10,717 nucleotides of DNA from Curvibacter sp. (GTDB lineage Bacteria; Pseudomonadota; Gammaproteobacteria; Burkholderiales; Burkholderiaceae_C), in contig DNQP01000237.1 in the NCBI GenBank assembly GCA_003500955.1, positions 1,031 through 11,747 on the forward strand. Direction: 5' to 3'. Positions 1 through 7,712 of this stretch are shown here, piece by piece. The translations under genes were made by a program, and so were the position numbers. Below the pieces are notes generated by a model. The model ran no database searches. It had not been told where the DNA came from and saw nothing but the letters and a program-made list of their open reading frames with translations. How positions within the stretch are numbered: the first letter of the stretch is position 1; every line of letters starts with the position of its first letter.

Positions 1-24
1 CCCGCCTCTGGCATCATCGCCGCC

Positions 25-1734
25 GTGAACCAGCCCAGTCCCGCCATCGTTCCCCAGGGGGCCGTACGCCGCCTGCCGCACCTCGCGCTCTGGCTCTTTG
101 CCCTGGCCTATGTGCTGCCCGGCTTCATCGGCCGCACGCCCTGGCGCAGCGCCGACATCACGGCTTACGGCTACATGGCCGAGCTGGCTGCGGGCCGCAC
201 GCCCTGGCTGACCCCCACCCTGGGCGGCATGCCGCCCGACGTCGACGGCCTGCTGCCCTACTGGCTCGGCGCCTGGGCCCTGCAGTTGGCACCGTCCTGG
301 ATCTACCCCGGCTTTGCGGCCCGCCTGCCCTTCATCGCCCTGCTGGGCCTGGCCCTGATGGCCGTCTGGTACGGCATCTACTACCTCGCGCGCAGCCCGC
401 TGGCCCAGCCGGTGGCCTTTGCCTTCGGCGGTGAAGCCCGGCCCAAGGACTATGCCCGCACCATGGCCGATGGCGGCCTGCTGGCCTTCATCGCCAGCCT
501 GGGCCTGGCCCAGCTTTCCCACGAGACCACGCCGGCCGTGGCCCAGCTGTGCTTTGTGGCGCTGAGCTTCTACGCCTTCGCCGCCCTGCCCTACCGGCGC
601 TGGACACCGGCACTCGCCGCGCTGATCGGCCTGAGCGGTCTCACGCTCTCGGGTGGCCCGTCCATGGCCCTGCTGCTGGCGCTCGGCGGCATCCTGGCCC
701 ATGTGCTGGACCGCACGCAGGCACAGGAGGAGCCCCGCCGGCACCGCCAGGGCCTGTGGCGGCTGATCGCGCTCACGGTCTTCATCGCCGTGCTGGCCAC
801 GGTGCTCGACCTCTGGCGCTGGCGCCTCGGCCTGCCCGCCAGCGCAGGCTCCTGGCAGAGCCTGGCGCGCCTGCTGCTGTGGTTCACCTGGCCGCTGTGG
901 CCCCTGGTGCTGTGGACGCTGTGGCGCTGGCACCGCCAGCTCTTCGACCTGCGCCCCAGCCGGCACCTGTCGCTGCCGCTGTGGTACGCCCTGATCACCC
1001 TGGGCGCCACCGTGCTCACGCCGGCCAGTGACCGCGCCCTGCTGCTGGCCCTGCCGGCCCTGGCCACCCTGGCAGCGTTCGCCCTGCCCACCATGAACCG
1101 CAGCGTCTCGGCCATCATCGACTGGTTCACCCTGCTCTTCTTCACAGGCTGTGCCGTCGTGATCTGGGTGGTCTGGGTCGCCATGCTCACCGGCACACCG
1201 CCCCAGCCCGCGGCCAACGTCGCCAAGCTGCTGCCGGACTTCGAGCCGCGCTTCATCATCCTGCCCTTCATCTTCGCGACGATCGCCACGCTGGCCTGGG
1301 GCTGGCTCGTGAAGTGGCGCATCGGCCGCCACCGCGCGGCACTCTGGAAAAGCATGGTGCTGCCCGCGGGCGGTGCGGCCCTGTGCTGGCTGCTGCTGAC
1401 CACGCTGTGGATGCCGGCCCTCAACCATGCACGCAGCTATGCGCCGCTGGTCGAGCGCGTAGTCGAGGCGGTCGAGCCCTCGGACTGCCTGGCCTGGTTC
1501 GGCCTCTCGCGCAGCCAGCTTGCGGGTCTGCAGTTGCACAGCGCCTTGCGGCTGGAGCCCTTGAGCGACAGCGCGCGCTGCGACTGGGCCGTGATCGACC
1601 GCGATATCCAACGTCAGACGCCTGAGATCGTCAACGCCGCCCTCTGGGAGCGTGTCGCCGGCCTGGACCACCCGCGCCCGGGCGATGAAGGCCTGGTGCT
1701 CTTCCGCCGCCTGCCCGCTGCACAGACACGCTGA
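25..1734 (+). CDS. GT-C fold integral membrane glycosyltransferase (GT39/ArnT-like)
   Basis: This polytopic membrane protein of about 569 residues probably transfers a sugar from a polyprenyl-phosphate donor on the periplasmic face. About 12 hydrophobic segments are visible, the first at residues 17-36. The first outer loop (about 37-75) holds RTPWRSAD with D44, then the RTPWLTPTLGG and GLLPYW stretches. This arrangement resembles the loop carrying the catalytic acid in ArnT/PMT-type enzymes. A hydrophilic C-terminal tail (about 468-569) follows the last membrane helix and contains two cysteines, C488 and C519. The chosen start is a GTG that leaves a short cytoplasmic tail before the first helix. 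No Shine-Dalgarno is visible and the frame is open to the window edge, so the true start may lie upstream. The gene is followed 4 nt later by a MATE exporter, suggesting one transcript. The superfamily call is fairly secure; the substrate is unknown. Confidence 0.75.
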   Translation: MNQPSPAIVPQGAVRRLPHLALWLFALAYVLPGFIGRTPWRSADITAYGYMAELAAGRTPWLTPTLGGMPPDVDGLLPYWLGAWALQLAPSWIYPGFAARLPFIALLGLALMAVWYGIYYLARSPLAQPVAFAFGGEARPKDYARTMADGGLLAFIASLGLAQLSHETTPAVAQLCFVALSFYAFAALPYRRWTPALAALIGLSGLTLSGGPSMALLLALGGILAHVLDRTQAQEEPRRHRQGLWRLIALTVFIAVLATVLDLWRWRLGLPASAGSWQSLARLLLWFTWPLWPLVLWTLWRWHRQLFDLRPSRHLSLPLWYALITLGATVLTPASDRALLLALPALATLAAFALPTMNRSVSAIIDWFTLLFFTGCAVVIWVVWVAMLTGTPPQPAANVAKLLPDFEPRFIILPFIFATIATLAWGWLVKWRIGRHRAALWKSMVLPAGGAALCWLLLTTLWMPALNHARSYAPLVERVVEAVEPSDCLAWFGLSRSQLAGLQLHSALRLEPLSDSARCDWAVIDRDIQRQTPEIVNAALWERVAGLDHPRPGDEGLVLFRRLPAAQTR

Positions 1735-1738
1735 GTCC

Positions 1739-3076
1739 GTGGCCGAGTTCCGCACCATCACGCGCCACGCCGGCACCGTGCTGGCCGGCCAGCTGGCCAC
1801 CATGGCCTATGGGGTGACCGACACCATCGTCGCCGGCCGCTATGCCGAGGCCTCGCTGGCCGCGCTCTCGGTCGGCTCGGCCCTGTACATGAGCGTGTAC
1901 GTGGCGCTCATGGGCGTGCTGCAGGCCCTGCTGCCGGCCTGGTCCGAGCTGCATGGCGCACGCCAGCCCGAACGTCTGGGCCATGCCTTCCGCCAATCGC
2001 TCTATCTCTGGGCCGGTCTGGTCACCCTGGGCATGGCCATCCTGCTCAACCCCGATCCGCTGCTGGCCTGGGCCGATGTCCCCGAGGCCCTGCGCGGTGA
2101 AGTGCGCGCCTATCTGGGCGTGCTGGCGTTGGCCCTGCCGGCGGCCCTGGCCTTCCGGCTCTACAGCACGCTCAACCAGAGTCTGGGCCACCCCCAGCTC
2201 GTCACCTGGCTGCAGCTGGGCTCGCTGGCCCTCAAGGTGCCGCTCTCGATCTGGTTCACCTTCGGTGGCTGGGGCCTGCCCGCACTCGGTGCGCCCGGCT
2301 GCGCCTGGGCGACGCTGCTCGTGCATCTGGGCATGCTCATGCTGGCGCTGTGGCTGCTGCGTACCCGCCCGCTCTACACGCCCTATGCCCTCTGGCAATG
2401 GCCGGGACGACCCGACGGCAAAGTGCTCGGCCCTTTGCTGCGCCTGGGCGTGCCCAGCGGCCTGAGCATCCTGGTCGAGGTCACGTCCTTCACGCTGATG
2501 GCGCTCTTCATCGCGCGTCTGGGCACCACGGCGGCAGCGGCGCATCAGATCGCGGCGAATCTGGCCGCCGTGCTCTACATGGTGCCGCTGGCCATCGGCA
2601 TCGCCAGCAGCGCGCGCACCAGCTACTGGTTGGGCGCGGGCCAGCCCGCGCGCGCGCGCCACGCCGTGGGCGTGGGCTTCGGCCTGGTGGCGGGCAGTGC
2701 CGTGCTGCTGGCGCTGACGCTGGTGCTGGTGCGCGCACCCTTGGCGGGCGTCTACGCCAGCAGTGCGGAGGTCGTGGCCCAGGCCGTGCCCCTGCTGCTC
2801 TGGGTAGCGCTCTACCACCTCTTCGACGGCCTGCAGGCCCTGGGCGTCTTCGTGCTGCGCTGCTGGCGCATCACGCTGACACCCTTCGCGATCTACGGCG
2901 TGCTGCTCTGGGGCTTGGGACTGTACGGCGGTTATCGGCTGGCCTACCAGGGCCTGGGGCCCTGGCCCGCGCTGCAGACACCCGCGGCCTTCTGGATGGC
3001 TGGCTCGGCCGCACTGGCACTGGCCGCGCTCACCTTCTGGCTCATGGTCTGGCAGGTCCTGCAGCGCGATAAGTGA
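1739..3076 (+). CDS. MATE family efflux transporter (NorM/DinF-type)
   Basis: This is a cation-coupled multidrug/toxin antiporter of the inner membrane. At 445 residues with about 12 hydrophobic segments in two related halves, it matches the usual MATE size. Near the N terminus GVTDTIVAG carries D28, matching the conserved helix-1 aspartate of NorM proteins. In the second half SILVEVTSF carries E247, followed by the AAHQIAAN and MVPLAIGIASS motifs typical of NorM-like members. I chose the GTG at 1739 because homologues begin close to the EFRTITRHAG stretch. The frame extends back to an ATG at 1652, but those extra residues would be the shadow of the upstream glycosyltransferase. Only 4 nt separate the two genes and no clear Shine-Dalgarno is present, so translational coupling is likely. 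The exported substrate cannot be told from sequence; a lipid-linked or glycan substrate is possible given the neighbour, but that is speculation. Confidence 0.88.
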   Translation: MAEFRTITRHAGTVLAGQLATMAYGVTDTIVAGRYAEASLAALSVGSALYMSVYVALMGVLQALLPAWSELHGARQPERLGHAFRQSLYLWAGLVTLGMAILLNPDPLLAWADVPEALRGEVRAYLGVLALALPAALAFRLYSTLNQSLGHPQLVTWLQLGSLALKVPLSIWFTFGGWGLPALGAPGCAWATLLVHLGMLMLALWLLRTRPLYTPYALWQWPGRPDGKVLGPLLRLGVPSGLSILVEVTSFTLMALFIARLGTTAAAAHQIAANLAAVLYMVPLAIGIASSARTSYWLGAGQPARARHAVGVGFGLVAGSAVLLALTLVLVRAPLAGVYASSAEVVAQAVPLLLWVALYHLFDGLQALGVFVLRCWRITLTPFAIYGVLLWGLGLYGGYRLAYQGLGPWPALQTPAAFWMAGSAALALAALTFWLMVWQVLQRDK

Positions 3077-3080
3077 AGCA

Positions 3081-3168
3081 CCTCCAGGCGACGCGCACTG
3101 CGTGTCGCTCCGCGACCTTCCTCCAGGGGGCGACGCCAGTGGCCCGGCCAGGCCGGTTCCACGGCGTC
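3081..3168. repeat. Inverted and direct repeat cluster between convergent genes
   Basis: This non-coding stretch lies between the MATE stop and the phoR stop. It contains a 21-nt near-palindrome at 3088-3108 (9-bp stem with one G-T pair, 3-nt loop). A longer hairpin at 3132-3168 has arms GACGCC/GGCGTC, then GTGG/CCAC, then CCGGCC/GGCCGG, interrupted only by a one-base bulge and a small internal loop. The word CCTCCAGG followed by CGACGC occurs at 3081-3094 and again, with three extra G, at 3120-3136. GCGAC/GTCGC words recur, so several alternative folds are possible. It may act as a bidirectional transcription stop or belong to a dispersed intergenic repeat family. Neither hairpin is directly followed by a T-run, so a classical intrinsic terminator is not shown. 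Confidence 0.55.
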
Positions 3169-3197
3169 CTGCGCCAGAGCCCGTCAACCGAGATTTT

Positions 3198-4559
3198 TTA
3201 GACCGCTTCCAGCGCTGCGGGCTGGTCGATAAGGCGCAGGCGGCTGGCCGGGAAGACGATGGCAAAGCGTGAGCCCTTGCCCAGCGTGCTCTCGATCTTG
3301 AGCTCGGCGCCATGGCGCTGGGCCACGTGCTTGACGATGGCCAGTCCCAGGCCCGTGCCCCCGGTGTCACGTGAACGGCTGCGGTCCACGCGGTAGAAGC
3401 GTTCGGTCAGGCGCGGGATGTGCTCGGACGCGATGCCCGGCCCGCTGTCCTGCACCCAGAACTCGCCGCGGCCATCCTCATGCAACAGCCAGCCACAACG
3501 CACCGTGCCGCCGGCCGGCGTGTAGCGCACGGCATTGCTCACCAGATTGGAGAGCGCGCTGTGCAGCTCGCCCGGCGTACCGGCCAACTCACACGCAGGC
3601 GCAGGGCCAAAGTCCAGCACCTGGGCCGGGCCGGTCATGGGCGGATTGAGCACCGCCGAGAGCGACTGCGCCTCCTGCTGCAGCTGCCCCATGAGACTGG
3701 CCAGCGACGTCCATTCGCCTGCACCCGGCAGGGGACTGCCTTCCAGCCGCGAGAGCGTGAGCAGGTCGCTGACCAGCGACTGCATGCGCCCAGCCTGCTG
3801 CGCCATCAGGTCCAGGTAGCGTGCGCGCTCGCTGGCCTCCAGCGGCAGGGTCTGCAGGGTTTCGACGAAACCGGAGAGCACCGTCAAGGGCGTGCGGATC
3901 TCGTGCGAGACGTTGGCCACGAAGTCGCGCCGCATGGCCTCGGCCTGCTCGAACATGGTGATGTCGCGCGAAAGCAGCAGGCGACGACCCTGGCCATAGT
4001 CGTGCAGCTGCACCGAGATGCGCACTGGATGCGAACTGCTGTGCAGGCGTCCCAGCATGGTGACGCTGCGGTGGTAGTCGCCGGCCGCGACATAGGCCGT
4101 GAAGGCCGGATCGCGCACCAGGTTCACAAGGTGTTGCAACAGGTCCCGCTGGGGATCGAGACCCAGGTGCGAAGCCGCGGTCTGGTTGAACCATTCGATG
4201 CGGCCGCTGGCGTCCAGCAGCACCACGCCATTGGGCGAGGCCTGCAGCGCGGCCAGGAAATCCTGTAGGCGTCGTTCACTTTCGCGCGTGGCCTGCTCAC
4301 GCACACGGGCCGCGCGGCGCACACGCTCGGCCACCGTGCCCCAGAGGCCCAGCTTGAGCGGGACCTCCGACAGATTGTCATCACGCAGCCACTGCAGCAC
4401 GCGCAGACCCCGCGTGAAGTCCCAGAGCACCCAGATCGTGCCCGCGGCCAGCATGCCGGCCAAGGCGCCGCGAATCTGGAGCGACTGCGGTGCCAACCAC
4501 ACACCCAGCACCCCGCCCAGTCCCTGGAGCAGCAGAAAGGACAGGATGCGCAGCAGCAT
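3198..4559 (-). CDS. phoR: Phosphate regulon sensor histidine kinase PhoR
   Basis: PhoR is the membrane-bound kinase that phosphorylates PhoB when phosphate is scarce and reverses this when it is plentiful. The 453 residues show two N-terminal hydrophobic segments (about 4-22 and 31-48) with almost no periplasmic loop, as in other PhoR proteins that sense through the Pst complex and not an external ligand. A linker precedes a PAS domain (about 100-200). The dimerisation and phosphotransfer domain holds NVSHEIRTPL with H219. The catalytic domain holds the N box around N338-N342, DSGPGI (371-376), ERFYRVD (386-392) and GTGLGLAIVK (401-410). It is the last gene of the operon, 32 nt after phoB. 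The ATG at 4559 has no Shine-Dalgarno, and no alternative in-frame start lies between it and the phoB stop, so coupling to phoB translation and a low protein level are plausible. Confidence 0.96.
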   Translation of the reverse strand: MLLRILSFLLLQGLGGVLGVWLAPQSLQIRGALAGMLAAGTIWVLWDFTRGLRVLQWLRDDNLSEVPLKLGLWGTVAERVRRAARVREQATRESERRLQDFLAALQASPNGVVLLDASGRIEWFNQTAASHLGLDPQRDLLQHLVNLVRDPAFTAYVAAGDYHRSVTMLGRLHSSSHPVRISVQLHDYGQGRRLLLSRDITMFEQAEAMRRDFVANVSHEIRTPLTVLSGFVETLQTLPLEASERARYLDLMAQQAGRMQSLVSDLLTLSRLEGSPLPGAGEWTSLASLMGQLQQEAQSLSAVLNPPMTGPAQVLDFGPAPACELAGTPGELHSALSNLVSNAVRYTPAGGTVRCGWLLHEDGRGEFWVQDSGPGIASEHIPRLTERFYRVDRSRSRDTGGTGLGLAIVKHVAQRHGAELKIESTLGKGSRFAIVFPASRLRLIDQPAALEAV

Positions 4560-4591
4560 GTCAGGAAGGAGGATGCCCGAGCAGCGCGGAT

Positions 4592-5305
4592 TCAGCCGCG
4601 CGCCGGCGTAGCCGTGCTCATGGCTTGCGCCGAGAGGCGGTAGCCCGCGCCGCGCACCGTCTCCACCATGGCCGCCGCCTCACCCAGGGCTTCGCGCAGG
4701 CGCTTGATGTGCACGTCCACCGTACGCTCCTCGATGAACACATGGTCGCCCCAGACCTTGTCGAGCAGCTGGCCGCGGCTGTGCACGCGCTCGGCATGGC
4801 TCATCAGGTATTGCAGCAGCTTGAACTCCGTGGGACCGAGCTTGAGCGACTGGTCGGCGTAGCTCACCCGGTGTGTCGCGGTGTCGAGCTTGAGCTGACC
4901 GATCTCCAGCGTCACCGTGCTCTGCTCGGGGGCGCGGCGGCGCAGCACGGCGCGGATGCGCGCCAACATCTCCTTGGTGGAGAAGGGCTTGGCCATGTAG
5001 TCGTCGGCACCCGCATCGAGCCCGGCCACGCGGTCGGCCTCGTCGCCACGCGCGGTCAGCATGATGATGGGCACGGCCTTGGTCCGCGGGTCGGCGCGCC
5101 AGCGCCGCGCCAGTGTCAGGCCACTGGCACCGGGCAGCATCCAGTCCAGCAGCACCAGATCCGGCAGCATGGCATCGATCTCGCGCTGCGCGCTGTCGCC
5201 GTCCATGGCGAGCGTGGGCCGGAAACCGTTGTGGCGCAGGTTGACGGCGATCAGCTCGGCGATCGCCGGCTCGTCCTCGACGACCAGAACCGCGGGCTGC
5301 TTCAT
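4592..5305 (-). CDS. phoB: Phosphate regulon response regulator PhoB
   Basis: PhoB is the OmpR-family transcription factor that binds Pho boxes and activates the phosphate starvation regulon. The receiver domain (about 5-120) shows the acidic pair E10-D11, phosphoacceptor D54 in LVLLDWMLPG, T84 in MLTARGDEAD and K106 in AKPFS. The winged helix-turn-helix domain (about 131-225) carries the recognition-helix motif RTVDVHIKRLR (194-204) and the wing VRGAGYRL (217-224). The length of 237 residues fits the family, with a short C-terminal extension. Its ATG overlaps the phoU stop in an ATGA arrangement, and no Shine-Dalgarno is visible; a hairpin in the phoU 3' end finishes 8 nt upstream of the start. 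The two Pho boxes around 9791-9871 are its predicted targets, making the operon self-regulated. Confidence 0.97.
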   Translation of the reverse strand: MKQPAVLVVEDEPAIAELIAVNLRHNGFRPTLAMDGDSAQREIDAMLPDLVLLDWMLPGASGLTLARRWRADPRTKAVPIIMLTARGDEADRVAGLDAGADDYMAKPFSTKEMLARIRAVLRRRAPEQSTVTLEIGQLKLDTATHRVSYADQSLKLGPTEFKLLQYLMSHAERVHSRGQLLDKVWGDHVFIEERTVDVHIKRLREALGEAAAMVETVRGAGYRLSAQAMSTATPARG

Positions 5306-6003
5306 TTGAGGACCGCTTCGATTTCTTCGATCGAAGCGTGGCGGATGTCGGCGCCCTTGACGATGTAGATGATGAGCTCGGCGATGTTCTTGGCGTGATC
5401 GCCGACGCGCTCGATCGCCTTGGCCAGGAAAAGCAGGTCCAAACTGCTCGAAATGGTGCGTGCATCTTCCATCATGTAGGTGATCAGCACACGCACAAAG
5501 CTGTCGAACTCCTTGTCGATCAGATCGTCCTCGCGCAGGATGGCCACGGCCGTGACCACGTCGAGGCGGGCAAAGGCGTCGAGCGCCTTGCGCAGCTGGC
5601 CGGCCGCCAGGTCGGCTGCGGTGCGCAGCTCGGAAGCCGGCAGCGTGCGCGGCGCACCGCTCTGGATGATGGACAGCACCATGCGCGCCATCTTCTCGGC
5701 CTCGTCACCGGCGCGCTCCAGATTGGCTACGGCCTTGGCGATCGCCATCAGCAGGCGCAGGTCGCGCGCGGTGGGCTGGCGCCGGCCGATGATGGAGGCG
5801 ATCTCGTGGTCCAGTTCGACATCCATGTCGTTGACGCGCTTCTCGAGCGCGATGACACCGCGCGCCGCCTCGGCGTTGAACTGGCCCAGGGCCTGCACGG
5901 CCTGCTGGACCTGGGCTTCGACCAAGCCGCCCATTTCCATGACGCGGCTGGAGACGGAACTCAGCTCGGTGTCGAACTGGGTGGAGAGGTGTTTGTCGGG
6001 CAT
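5302..6003 (-). CDS. phoU: Phosphate signalling regulator PhoU
   Basis: PhoU is a cytoplasmic helical-bundle protein that connects the PstSCAB transporter to PhoR and keeps the Pho response off when phosphate is abundant. The protein is 233 residues with two repeated three-helix halves. Each half carries the family metal-binding signature: ERAGDEAEKMA (96-106) and ERVGDHAKNIAE (198-209). The N terminus (KHLSTQFDTEL, VMEMGGLVEAQ) lines up closely with the start of Escherichia coli PhoU as I recall it. The start at 6003 is chosen because AGGAGG sits 8 nt upstream. An in-frame TTG at 6030 would add nine unlikely residues and overlap pstB. The gene begins 19 nt after pstB and its stop overlaps the phoB start. 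Confidence 0.97.
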   Translation of the reverse strand: MPDKHLSTQFDTELSSVSSRVMEMGGLVEAQVQQAVQALGQFNAEAARGVIALEKRVNDMDVELDHEIASIIGRRQPTARDLRLLMAIAKAVANLERAGDEAEKMARMVLSIIQSGAPRTLPASELRTAADLAAGQLRKALDAFARLDVVTAVAILREDDLIDKEFDSFVRVLITYMMEDARTISSSLDLLFLAKAIERVGDHAKNIAELIIYIVKGADIRHASIEEIEAVLK

Positions 6004-6011
6004 GTTATGTT

Positions 6012-6017
6012 CCTCCT
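6012..6017 (-). promoter_or_regulatory. Ribosome binding site of phoU
   Basis: A full-consensus AGGAGG on the minus strand lies 8 nt upstream of the ATG at 6003. It is the strongest Shine-Dalgarno seen in the operon and settles the phoU start against the in-frame TTG 27 nt further upstream. PhoU may therefore be translated independently of, and more efficiently than, its overlapped neighbours. Confidence 0.85.
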
Positions 6018-6022
6018 CTGAT

Positions 6023-6844
6023 TCAACCAAAGCGGCCGGTGATGTAATCCTCGGTCTCTTTGCGCGTGGGCTTGAAGAACATCTGTTCCGTGGAGCCGAA
6101 CTCCACCAGGTCGCCCAGGTACATATAGGCCGTGTAGTCGCTGCAACGCGCAGCCTGCTGCATGTTGTGCGTGACGATGACCACCGTGTAGTCGGTCTTG
6201 AGCTCGGTGATCAGCTCCTCGATCTTGGCAGTGGAGATTGGGTCCAGCGCCGAGCAGGGCTCGTCGAGCAGGATGACTTCGGGCTTGATTGCGATCCCGC
6301 GCGCGATGCACAGACGCTGCTGCTGGCCGCCCGAGAGGCTGGAGCCGCTCTGCTTGAGCTTGTCCTTGACCTCGTTCCACAGCGCCGCCTTGCGCAGCGC
6401 CCATTCGACACGCTCTTCCATGTCGGTGGTGCTCAGGCTCTCGAACAGCTTGATGCCGAAGGCGATGTTGTCGTAGATGGACATCGGGAAGGGCGTGGGC
6501 TTCTGGAACACCATGCCCACCTTGGCACGCAGCAGGGCCACGTCCTGCTTGCTGGTCAGCAGGTTTTCGCCGTCCAGCAGCACCTGCCCCTCGGCGCGCT
6601 GGTCCGCGTACAGCTCGTACATGCGGTTGAACACGCGCAGCAGCGTGGACTTGCCGCAACCCGAGGGGCCGATGAAGGCCGTGACCTTGTTCTCGGGGAT
6701 GTCCAGGTTGATGCCCTTGAGCGCGTGGAACTTGCCGTAGTAGAAGTTCAGGTCACGCGCCGAGATCTTCGGGTCGGGCGTGTCTGCCGGGTTGGAAATG
6801 GGGTCCATGGGTTGCCTTGCTTGGGAATAGTCGCTGGTGTACAT
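6023..6844 (-). CDS. pstB: Phosphate ABC transporter ATP-binding protein PstB
   Basis: PstB is the ATPase subunit that drives phosphate import through PstC/PstA. The 273-residue protein has every nucleotide-binding motif intact: Walker [10 protein letters not shown] (59-67), Q-loop glutamine Q114 in [10 protein letters not shown], signature LSGGQQQR (170-177), Walker B VILLDEP with catalytic E195, D-loop SALDP and switch histidine H226 in VTHNMQQ. The [12 protein letters not shown] stretch after the Q-loop is characteristic of PstB among ABC ATPases. The chosen ATG at 6844 is 7 nt after the pstA stop with a GAGG just upstream. A second in-frame ATG at 6808, also with an AAGG upstream, would remove 12 residues and cannot be excluded. 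The gene is followed 19 nt later by phoU. Confidence 0.97.
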   Translation of the reverse strand: MYTSDYSQARQPMDPISNPADTPDPKISARDLNFYYGKFHALKGINLDIPENKVTAFIGPSGCGKSTLLRVFNRMYELYADQRAEGQVLLDGENLLTSKQDVALLRAKVGMVFQKPTPFPMSIYDNIAFGIKLFESLSTTDMEERVEWALRKAALWNEVKDKLKQSGSSLSGGQQQRLCIARGIAIKPEVILLDEPCSALDPISTAKIEELITELKTDYTVVIVTHNMQQAARCSDYTAYMYLGDLVEFGSTEQMFFKPTRKETEDYITGRFG

Positions 6845-6851
6845 GAGGACC

Positions 6852-7712
6852 TCAGTTCTTGCGACGCGTCAGCACACGCGCCAGGATGTTGAGGCCCAGG
6901 ACTGCCACGGTGATCAGCAGCACGCCGGCCCAGGCCAGTTGCTGCCAGTTCTCATAGGGGCTCATGGCGAACTTGAAGATGGTCACGGGCAGGCTGGCCA
7001 TCGGGTCGCTCAGATTCGAGGTCCAGAACTGGTTGTTCAGCGCCGTGAACAGCAGCGGTGCGGTCTCGCCCGCGATGCGGGCCACGGCCAGCAGCACGCC
7101 CGTGACCACACCGGCCAGGGCCGCGCGCAGGGTGATCATGGTGATGACCTTCCACTTGGGCGTGCCCAGGGCGTAGGCCGCCTCGCGCATGGCGGCGGGC
7201 ACCAGGTGCAGCATATTCTCGGTGGTGCGGATCACCACGGGGATCACGATCAGCGCCAGCGCGATCACGCCGGCCCAGCCCGAGAAGGACTTGAAGCGCG
7301 CCACGACGACGGCGTAGACGAAGAGGCCGATCACGATGGACGGTGCCGAGAGCAGGATGTCGTTGACGAAGCGCGTCACCTCGGCCAGCCAGCCCTTGGG
7401 GTCGTACTCAGCCAGGTAGATGCCGGCCAGGATGCCGATGGGCGTGCCCACCAGCGTGGCCAGCATGACCATGAGGAAAGAGCCGTAGAGCGCGTTGGCG
7501 ATACCACCCACCTCATTGGGCGGCGGGGTCATCTGCGTGAAGGTGGCCCAGGCCAGGCCGCCGATGCCCAGAACCAGCGTCTCCCAGAGGATCCAGAACA
7601 GCCAGAACAGGCCAAAAGCCATGGCTGCCAGCGAGAGCGTGAGCGCGATGAAGTTCACGCGCTTGCGCTTGGCAAAGGCCGCGCGCCGGACGTCGTCGAG
7701 GGCGGTGCTCAT
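6852..7712 (-). CDS. pstA: Phosphate ABC transporter permease PstA
   Basis: PstA is one of the two membrane permeases of the high-affinity phosphate transporter. The 286 residues contain about six hydrophobic segments. The cytoplasmic EAA loop that contacts PstB is visible at [13 protein letters not shown] (177-189). The [14 protein letters not shown] motif (211-224) holds R212, matching the arginine implicated in phosphate translocation in E. coli PstA. The frame is open for about 190 codons upstream of 7712, but that extension is only the shadow of pstC. The ATG at 7712 overlaps the pstC stop as ATGA and gives a protein of usual length, so translation is probably coupled to pstC. The short gap to pstB (7 nt) also indicates a tight operon. 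Confidence 0.96.
   Translation of the reverse strand: MSTALDDVRRAAFAKRKRVNFIALTLSLAAMAFGLFWLFWILWETLVLGIGGLAWATFTQMTPPPNEVGGIANALYGSFLMVMLATLVGTPIGILAGIYLAEYDPKGWLAEVTRFVNDILLSAPSIVIGLFVYAVVVARFKSFSGWAGVIALALIVIPVVIRTTENMLHLVPAAMREAAYALGTPKWKVITMITLRAALAGVVTGVLLAVARIAGETAPLLFTALNNQFWTSNLSDPMASLPVTIFKFAMSPYENWQQLAWAGVLLITVAVLGLNILARVLTRRKN

Noticed and set aside
3194..3199. T-run as part of a plus-strand intrinsic terminator for the MATE gene
   Set aside because: The nearest strong hairpin ends at 3168, about 25 nt away, too far for an intrinsic terminator.
1631..3370. Long minus-strand open frame (579 codons) opposite the MATE gene
   Set aside because: It lies antisense to a clear MATE gene and also runs into the antisense of the glycosyltransferase and over the 3' end of phoR. 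Its product is low-complexity, rich in Gln, Arg, Gly and His, typical of the mirror frame of GC-rich coding DNA.
4490..5368. Plus-strand open frame (292 codons) opposite phoB
   Set aside because: It mirrors phoB and parts of its neighbours, has a biased His/Arg/Leu-rich composition and no recognisable domain.
6004..6030. TTG start for phoU at 6030
   Set aside because: It would overlap the pstB stop and skip the AGGAGG that sits correctly before 6003; homologues start at the equivalent of MPDKH.
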